Assembly: GCA_022885665.1 (NCBI GenBank)
Contig: JAGQDJ010000098.1
Span: forward strand, 1-64,000
Reading direction: 5' to 3'
DNA length: 64,000 nt
DNA from: Triops longicaudatus
Lineage: Eukaryota > Arthropoda > Branchiopoda > Notostraca > Triopsidae
The notes below the pieces were generated by a model that was given only the letters and a program-made list of their open reading frames with translations, made no database searches and was not told where the DNA came from. Made by a program: the position numbers and the translations under genes. Below are positions 55,939-64,000 of this stretch, one piece after another (position 1 is the first letter of the stretch; the number at the start of each line of letters is the position of its first letter).

Positions 55939-58900
55939 CTATTTGAGTGCCATGAGTACAATCGATCCTATTACAACAGGAAATCCTATCACCCACGACA
56001 TCGTAACGCGGTTGTAGTCAGGACAATCTTGACACAGCCACCTGTCAAAAACACGACATTATCACCATCCATTCTTAACCTTTAGGGACTCGCGCGGATT
56101 CACCTCGCTGAGCCCTGGATAATAGCCACCGCCAAACCGTTCAAAAGCTTGTCACAGAAACTCATGCTTCCGTAAACGAAGGCTCCCGTTTCCTTTGCCG
56201 TCAAAACCCACCGAAAAAGACAGCCAAAGAGATAAATTAAGAAAAATAGGATAAGGGGCCTCATTGTGCCAAAAAACTTGACAGTTGGTTACCGTGTTCG
56301 GACCGATCAAATCAGCAGTCAAAGACATAGTTATCACACATAAAATCGACCCAGAGACACCAATCATTGCCGCCACTGAATAAACATGAAAGCGCAGAAA
56401 ATCTTCCGAGTGGTCAACGCTGACCCATACACAAGCTGCCAACGCCAAACACGAGCCGAAATGAAAAAGGAACTTGAAGTACCGTCAAGCAGATAAAAAG
56501 AGAAAAAAAAAAAAAATAAGGTCTCTTTCCACTTTAAAAAATGTTGAGAGCGCCCTGGAGATCACAGGCTTTTTTATGTAAGTATAGCGCAGCGCTAGCC
56601 TACCTTTTTCCCAAGTCGATCGATAGAAAACTTAAGCAGGATCGCACCCAAGAATCCCGATAAGTTCATTAGCAGCGGAATGGTCGCTAACATGTCCTAT
56701 GGAAGATTTTTTTGAAAGAGTATTGATTTCACATATTTTCTTTTAGAGCAGTTCAAAAGGAAAGCCTTCAAATTTTACCTGAGCTTTGACCCTATACATA
56801 AGAAAAAAGAAACTTTATGGAAGGGTTTTGGTAGTTTAATCATTTACGGAAAAGGAACATTTTTGTGGTGAAGGTTATGCTTGATTGACGTAGGCTTTAA
56901 AGGCGACTCCGTCAATACTAAAAAGAAAATCAAAAAGACTTTGACTTGAAACATTGAAAGTTTGATTTAGGAAGGCGGATTATCTGCTTATTATCTATAA
57001 CGAGCGGTAGCTACGGAGACTCTAGAATCTTCGGTAGTAGTTTATTTCTGTACGGTGCAATAAGTGGTGAGCCAAAGATAACAAAGAAACTCATTGGGTA
57101 ACTTACTTGTGGCGCTTGAAGACTGTCCTGGAGAAAGAGGGGCATATAGACCATAGAAAGGTTAATGAACAACCGTGAACAAGTATACATGGCAGCCACC
57201 ATGTAGAAAGCCGGTACTTTGAACCAATAAGACCAGCGCAAAGTTGCACGGGGCAAAAGTTTACTTGAACCATAGTGACTCGTTTGTCCGTTGCTAGTTA
57301 ATAATACACAGTCTTCTACCAACCCAACCGGTCTGCAGCGTTTCTCCGGTGTACCAAGGTGGAATATCACAGAGAAGAACAAACCCAGCCCAGTTATCGT
57401 GCCAGTAATCACCTAAAAGAGAGAAACGTTGCAAAAGCCCAGGACAGTGCATCATTACAAAAGTGGTTCGCTTTTACCTTAAAGTTGCCGAGATCTGATG
57501 AATCGATGAGTCGCTGAGACTCAAATTCGCCTGCATTGAGCTTCAGTACTGTCCAAGCAATAACATAGACAAACATATCGGAGAAGACGTCAAAGGAATA
57601 TCTGAAAGACGAAAGAAAATGAAAATTACGAAAAAGACAAGGGATTTGATCAACGCTGACCTGTCCAATATAAAAAGCTAATGAACAAAAATGAGACCTT
57701 ACCGGATAATGTTTAGTTCATCTCGTTCAGATTCGATCTGTGTTAGCTCCGGAATTAAAGCCAGATGGGAGATTTGTGTCGCTGCCCAGCCGAATTGAAA
57801 AAAGCATACTAATACGCTAAGTAATACCAAGTAGAGTAGTTGGTTTTCGATATCGAGACCAAACCTGCCGGCGAAGATGAGTGGGAACGTCAAGCCAACT
57901 AAATTCGTTCCTAAAAGGGGTATAAATTCTTATACTACCCATTATTGTGTTCACTCTCTAAATTCTGAGCAGAAAAAAAGGAAAAACCTAGGAGGCTAAA
58001 AAAGGCTTTTTACCAATAAGATGCCATGACTTTCGTTTCCCGTAGCGACAAGAGGAATGGCACCCGCAACCATTGTCTGACCAGTATCCTATTAATGGCG
58101 TCGCTAAGGCGTCGACCACTTGGCCGATTAATAAAACGAGACCGGCTACGTCGCTTGGTACCTGAAACACCATCATTCCAAGGTAAAACGCTTAACCAAA
58201 GGTTAAAAGCTCTTCGTGATAGCCCCGTGAGAAAGTTACAACAATACAACGGTCTGCCATCAAACTAAAAGCTTATAGCGTGTGGATTTATCAGTCCTTT
58301 ATTATTGCTCTAGCTTATAACAACGCTCTTCACTTATTCAGCTTACTGAAGTATTTGTTCGCAACCAATGAAAAGAAAATCAATAACAATAATTGGTATA
58401 TATTTTAACTGTACTGACCGGGTTTACGAACTCAAGACGACAGTTTTTTTATGTCTTCAACTGAGTCAGCATTATCATGTCTTGTTCCCAAGTCAAACAT
58501 CTTACGGTTCAACCGGTATGTTTCTTCGACTATATCCAAAATGATCAAGTAACCAAAAAGAATAACAAGACAAGAGAAAGAAATACAGAAAGTTCGCTCC
58601 CGTTTTATATTTTGTAAAAAAAAAAGAAATTCCGTATTTTGAAATTCCTGATGAACTTGAAAAAACTGAGAGAACATTTGTCAAGACTCAAGTGTCTTCC
58701 AAAAGTTTCTGTTACTTTGCATATTTCATTTCGAAAGTGATTCAATGTACTATCAAGAAACTGCAAGGAAACTTTTAGGTACGTAATCTTTTCGGTAATA
58801 GCACCATTTGTAACTCTTCTCTGTGCCGGAGTCAACTTCACGCTAAACATTTCGCATGTTATCATCTCAAACTTGGCTTAGTTCATTGATATTTAGGCAG

Positions 58901-59383
58901 TGAAATATTCACATAAACTCTAGCTGCAAAACTAGCTGAAGCCTTCACCGTGTTCCACGTGGCGACCATAAGGAAAAAGGTAAAGGGAACTTAAGATTTG
59001 CTACTTTCCGCTCTTATTTATAACAAAGCAAAGACACTATCAGGTATTAAAATTCCATTCGCAGATCTCCAGTCGAAAACAATTGCAATTGCAGAAAATG
59101 AGTTTACATTTTAAAGGGACACGTGAATTTCGGCTTATCCTAACAAATATTGTGCATCGGAATAACGAGGTAAATTGATCGCTAGTTAAGTGAAACGTTC
59201 TAATTAGGTAAAGTAGCTGATTAATAAATCACCGTACAAGTTCCTTAGCAGTTTTACCTGCATAACATACTGGAGGAAGACAAGTAAGTAGCTGAACCAC
59301 ACACTGGCACACAGGTCGTTGAGAACATGTCCGGTTCCGTACGCAAGTTTACGCAGTAGGCTCAACTTGCAGGCGTCTGACAT
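55939..59383 (-). CDS. Major facilitator superfamily transporter, MFSD12-like
   Basis: Nine coding exons, joined in order: 59258-59383, 58014-58161, 57703-57910, 57478-57601, 57107-57412, 56604-56696, 56293-56472, 56104-56192, 55939-56041. They total 1377 nt and encode 458 aa; human MFSD12 is of similar size. Family hallmarks are [20 protein letters not shown] in exon 1, [19 protein letters not shown] with the following [12 protein letters not shown] (MFS motif A region), [20 protein letters not shown], and the late [12 protein letters not shown] joined to [19 protein letters not shown]. Multiple hydrophobic segments fit about 12 membrane helices. Human MFSD12 is a lysosome and melanosome membrane protein required for cysteine import; transport here is inferred from family membership. 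The start ATG gives the canonical N-terminus. Intron 1 is 1096 nt; other introns are short. The gene lies about 0.6 kb downstream of the thin-like gene on the same strand. Confidence 0.92.
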
Positions 59384-59988
59384 GGTTCACGGAGCTCGGC
59401 GGTAGGCACACTAAGTATTACTTACTTATCCTATCAAGTTTTAACCCAGCATAACGTAACCGAAAACAAGAGGCAGCCCCTGAAGTCTGAATGTTCAAGC
59501 TTTAATAAGGTTTCGTTGTCGCTCCAACAGCGCTTTGCCAGTAGAAAAGCAATTTCGCGGGGCTTTTATTTTGATCCGGATATCCACGTACAGTGCAGTA
59601 CAATACAATACAGATTTGGCTTTGCTTTTGAGTTAGTTTTTGTTTCGAGGCTAACCAGCGAGCTGGGGAAGATTTGTTAAATTTCTTGTTTTTCCTTGTT
59701 TTTTTTTTTTCTTCTTCGTTATCGGAAATCCCTTGACATTTCTGTCATGCAAACTGATTTTCCAATACAAACTAAAGAAGTGACCAGAATAAACTCATCC
59801 AACAAAACCAAATAAATAAATAAATAACTCTCAACATAACTTTTACTTTCTAACGCTTCAAATTCAGTTAATGCAACACATTAGTCTTAATTAAATCAAA
59901 TCCAGACCTATTCACGCGAAGAAAAAAATAATCCTTGAAACAGGAATACATTACTTTGAATAGTATTGGTAAGAAAAAAAAAATGGGT
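59384..59988. other. Interval between thin-like and MFSD12-like genes
   Basis: It should contain the thin-like 3' UTR and the MFSD12-like promoter in 605 bp. An AATAAA on the minus strand near 59556 could end the upstream transcript. No gene is seen. Confidence 0.45.
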
Positions 59989-62900
59989 TCAGAAGAGTTG
60001 AATTCGATGATTTTCTCTGTCGCACACCAGAATGCTACCGTTGGACATAACAGCGATTCCCTCCAGACCTTTAAATTCCCCATCACCTGAGCCCCACCCA
60101 CCAAACGCCCGCAAGAACGCCCCTTCCGGAGTGAAAATTTGGATGCGATTATTCCCCGAGTCTGCAACTATAATGTATCCTTGATCGTCAACCGCCACGC
60201 CCCTGCGAAAGAACACAAGACAGTCAGAAAGAAACTACGTATATCCAAATAAAAAGTAAAATAATGTATTTTTATTACCTTGGAAATTTAAATTGTCCTG
60301 GTTCTGCCCCCTCACCACCAAACGATGAGAGTAGGTTTCCGTTAACGTCAAAGATTTGGATGCGGTGATTGTTGGAATCGGAGACAATGACACGGTTGAT
60401 TGAGGAAACGGCAATATAGTGCGGATGCTCTAATTGTCCAGGCTTGGAGCCTAAACTTCCAAATTTGCCTACGAAGGTGCCATCGGATTGGAACACTTGC
60501 ACGCGGTGGTTTTCTTTGTCACAAACATAAATAAAGCCTAATGCGTCCGTCGTAATACCCCAAGGGTAGCTAAACTTGCCATCGGTAGTGCCTTGTGAGC
60601 CAAACATGCGCAAAAAGCGGCCAGAAGGATCAAACACTTGGATGCGGTGGTTGTACCGGTCAGCAATGATGTACTGGCCGATGCGGTTGACGGCCACTCC
60701 GGCCAAACAATCAAACTCCCCTTCACCGTTGCCATACTGGCCAAATTCTTTCAGAAACTGACCTTGGTGATCAAACACTTGTACGCGATGGTTGCTAGAG
60801 TCAGCCACCACAATGGTGTTATCCGGACCCACGGCGACACCCCGGGGCCAGGTGAAGCATCCTGGTTCGGCTCCTCGCATTCCGAACTTAAGCTGGACGT
60901 GGCGTTTCTGCAGGTATTGGTGCCGGGGAAAACTGGTGGTCACAGAAGGCGACGCCGGTAGGTCGTCGGCGTGTAGCTCGTCGGGGCTCCAAGCCCTTGG
61001 GTCATGGTTCGAAGCGGCGGACGATGGCCGACTTCGCGATCGCCGCTGATGCTGATCATCGACGTCCTGGGGCTCACGTGACCTTGTGTTGTACTTACTC
61101 TTGAGGTACCGAGCCCAGGTACTGAGGGAAGACCCGTCACCGTTGCCGCTGTTGACGTTCCCATGTTCTGGCGATACTTCCCGAGACTTGCTCCGTAAGT
61201 AGGGGCGGGGGTTGGAGAGGTGGGAGAGGGAGGGGTTCCCGGTATCCTACGTAAAATAACAGATAACTATAAGGAATAAAAAAAAAGAAAAAATAGTAAA
61301 AAAGCCGCGTTAGAAAGAATAAACAGAAAAGACAACAGAAAAAAAAAGAAGCCAAGCAATTTAAAAAGCGGGAAATATACCAAAGGAGAACTACAGTTGT
61401 AAAGCCAAGTCTACTTTTCATTTACCTTGGGTTCCTCCGGGTTGTTGTCATCAGGTCCGACATCATGTGAGCTCTTGCTGCGGGCAAGCCGGGATCGACG
61501 TTCCTTAAGGGCCGCATATCTCGACCTGCCGCTTGGATACCTTTCCTCACCCGACAGGGTGGTGGTCGCTGGCGGTGCAATATGGGAATCCTCCACTGCA
61601 TTGTCTTGGTTCCCGTAGTCACCGTTGCGCTCACCTTCACCGTCGTTCTCGGATGCTAGCGCAGCAGAGCTCCTACTTCGGTTTAAAAAACGGCTTCGGT
61701 AGCCGCCATAGCGCGGTGTCGCAGAGGAGGACGAACCAGCGCCGGTGGGACTGTCGCTATCCTCTGTCATGTTGGGTCGGGATCGGTTTAAATACTTGCT
61801 AGCTAAGGGATAACGTTCGGCATCCTCGCGCGCCAACGACGATCCTGTTCTACTGCGAGCTAAGCTACTCGTTGCTGAGCTGCTATCTGTCCCGTAACGA
61901 GACGGGCTTTGTTCCGACACACTGGGTCTCCCGCCGTAGGTCGTGGCAGGAGGGGATAAGGTGGATGGTGACGAAGCACCCAAGGTGGAGGGTCTAGCGC
62001 GAGTATAGGTGGAGGTGGAGTTTGGTGCAGGTTCTTTGTCCTTGCTACTAAAGGAGTCCCGTGCCTGAGCACTCCTGGCCAGCAATGGTCCGATATCGGT
62101 CCGAGCTAATTCTCTATCTCTGGATCTATCGGGCATTTCAGGAGCCGGAACCTTAGGAGTGACGCCTGTCTCTTCGTCATCATCCTCAGATTCACTTTCT
62201 GACTCTGAACTGGAGCCCGAACTACTCTCGGATACCTTCGAGACCTCTGCTGAAGGAGTGCCGGCCCGGCCTAAAAAACGGCTCTGGAATCGTGGAGCTG
62301 ACGTGGAAGGGGTTGAGTTGGTTGAACCATGGGTACTGGTAGTCTCGGCAATGCTAGATCGCCCATATCGACTTCGAGGTGCTTCACTAACAGTGTTAGT
62401 ACTGGTTGTGGTCGGGGATGTGTACCGTGACTTCAATTCTTCCGTCGTAAAGGCAGCACCGGTGTTGTGAACAGGGGACGAACGTGTCGAAGAGCCTGAA
62501 GAACTACTTTCTGTGCTCACTGACCTGGATTTCAGTCGTTCAGGAGGCAATTTGCCCACCCTTGCGCTCCTAGATGCGCTATCGGAATCTTCTTGATTCA
62601 CTGAGCTATTTGAAGATGTGCGGGAGTATGATTTCCTAGTAGTGGATTGCTCGACTACCGGTTCCATAGCAGGTAGGGAAACTGTTGAGGTTTTAGGGGT
62701 GGGGAGACTTTCTGGTTGACGCTCACTCTGACTCCTGAGATAGCCTGGTCTCCTTCTGTTGGGGTCGTCAACAACCTCATCTCTCCGCTCGGTCGACGAA
62801 GAGGAAGTGGTCCGCGATGCAGGGGCTTTCTCTGCAGGTGCAGGAAACTTGGGTCTATCAGGAGACGTTGGGGTGGACGGGTGGCTTCGTTCTTCATGAG

Positions 62901-64000
62901 TCGCGGTCTGTCCGCTCGTTTTGCGAGTTCTGTCAACCGTCGGAGTAACAGTGTTTTTCGGAACGACGTTAGTCGCAGCAGCTGCTGTAGCTCCTGATGC
63001 GGCAGCAGCTTCTTCGCTCTTATTCTGCTTCTTGATCTTCGCGATTTCGTCCTCTTCACTCACTTGGCGGTTGGTACGCCGTACAGGTGTAAAGGCAGTG
63101 GTAGGTGTTTGAGCTGGTTGTTTCGGTGCCGGCGGCTGGACAACGGTCGCTGGTGGCTTGGAGTCTTTGCGTTTGTCTTTGTTTTCGAACTCCTGGAGAC
63201 GTTTTAAGACCCTTGGTGAGTCCAAAAACCGAGTGACGCCACTTAGTGGCCCTCGGGTGACGTCTTCTGTGTCTAGGACCCTTTCTCTTTCTTTGCGTTT
63301 TTCCTGAGGTGGTGCGTCTTGTTCGTGGAACCTTACTGACCTGCTGCTGTGTTCGTTATCCGAATCCCCAGCATCCAAATTTCGCATAAACCTTGATCGG
63401 AAACGTGATTTTCTGCTGTCAGACGGTAAATCAAACCCTGAACTATCGAAATCGTAATCATCATTTCTACGAGATCCGTAGCGATCGCGACTAACAGCAG
63501 ACCCTGTTGGTCGAGGCTCACCGAAATAGCGTCGTGAGGACAAAGGCGAGGTTCGGCCTTCGTTGGTATCTGATCCGCAAGAGGACAGGTACCGTTCTTC
63601 TGCCTGTCGGAATTGGGCCGCGACGCGGTGGTCACTTTTGCTTCGCATTAGCCCTGGGCTAATGGAAGGTGGCTGCAGCTGCGCTCCAAACGCGTTAGGC
63701 GCGTTGATTGTCAGCTCGCCTAATCCGCCTAACGTCATGGCCAGTTGGTGCGAGTCCTGGGACATGTTGAACCGGACGCGACGGTTATAGTCACCTGACT
63801 CTGTTTCAAAGTTTCTTATGAATTCCATGGTTTTCAAGAGAATATCTTTGGCGTCCATGAGTTCGTTATCTTCCCAGGTGCTGGTCTCTGCCATGTGCTT
63901 ATCCGCGAAATCGGCATTGCTGTTGAAATTGCTAATTTCCTGTTCCAAGTTCTCTCTGAGCGCTGTCAAATTGCTCATCTCTTTGGCTAAATATATCTCC
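59989..64000 (-). CDS. tn: Thin/TRIM32-like NHL-repeat protein, 3' part
   Basis: Partial: the frame stays open to the right edge, so the 5' end (expected RING finger and B-box) lies outside. Exons in order: 61426 to beyond 64000 (or an acceptor near 63987), 60279-61246, 59989-60202. The stop is at 59989-59991. At least 1244 codons are visible. Order of parts: an alpha-helical end of a coiled coil ([14 protein letters not shown]); a disordered Ser/Arg/Pro-rich linker of about 950 residues with an acidic Ser/Glu run; then six NHL repeats forming a C-terminal beta-propeller ([20 protein letters not shown] through [14 protein letters not shown]). Total size and layout fit Drosophila thin (about 1350 aa), the TRIM32 relative needed for muscle integrity, where the NHL propeller recruits partners of an E3 ligase. 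Brat, Mei-P26 and TRIM71 also carry NHL repeats, but the long linker favours thin. The in-frame ATG at 63978 is internal. Confidence 0.85.

Noticed and set aside
57011..57106. Continuation of MFSD12-like exon 5 past the donor
   Set aside because: The peptide after APQ does not match the family, whereas splicing to 56604-56696 restores the conserved [11 protein letters not shown] segment.
63976..63978. ATG as the start of the thin-like protein
   Set aside because: The frame stays open upstream to the window edge, and the residues around it look like the end of a coiled coil, so the Met is internal.

Overview
The window is animal nuclear DNA and almost certainly from an arthropod. The genes have GT-AG introns, the intergenic DNA is AT-rich, and there is no prokaryotic gene organisation. 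A nuclear copy of mitochondrial COI reads without a stop only under the invertebrate mitochondrial code (AGA=Ser, ATA=Met, TGA=Trp). The NHL protein at the right edge is of the thin/TRIM32 type known from flies. A branchiopod-like crustacean is possible from the COI peptide, but I cannot settle the lineage.

Five protein-coding genes are supported, all on the minus strand. (1) A single-exon FoxB forkhead factor (17679-19286) sits alone, with about 17 kb of gene-poor DNA below it and about 21 kb above it. (2) PFKFB, the bifunctional 6-phosphofructo-2-kinase/fructose-2,6-bisphosphatase (40362-43260), has 10 coding exons and a 534-aa product. (3) Glycylpeptide N-tetradecanoyltransferase, NMT (46463-51013), has 11 coding exons and a 468-aa product; its last exon encodes only the six C-terminal residues. 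(4) An MFSD12-type transporter (55939-59383) has 9 exons and a 458-aa product. (5) The 3' part of a thin/TRIM32-like NHL protein (59989-64000) runs off the right edge. I rebuilt the exons by hand from homology, splice sites and phase; each complete gene sums to a multiple of three with no internal stop.

Layout: 1-17 kb is gene-poor, with homopolymer tracts, one hAT-type MITE and a COI NUMT. FoxB follows at 17.3-19.3 kb. From 19.3 to 40.3 kb is gene-poor DNA with two more hAT-type MITEs. From 40.3 to 64 kb four genes lie head-to-tail. The NMT-MFSD12 gap is filled with transposons: a GAGCGC-rich inverted-repeat element, an internally deleted hAT element with a perfect 8-bp target duplication, and a 1.37-kb element with long terminal inverted repeats.

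The genes share no obvious pathway. PFKFB sets fructose-2,6-bisphosphate levels, NMT myristoylates proteins, MFSD12 is a lysosome-related transporter, thin/TRIM32 proteins act in muscle integrity and ubiquitination, and FoxB patterns the nervous system. I found no convincing new multi-gene system. The best leads are the transposon families, the intact COI NUMT, the micro-exon that completes the NMT active site, and a repeated short motif in the thin linker.
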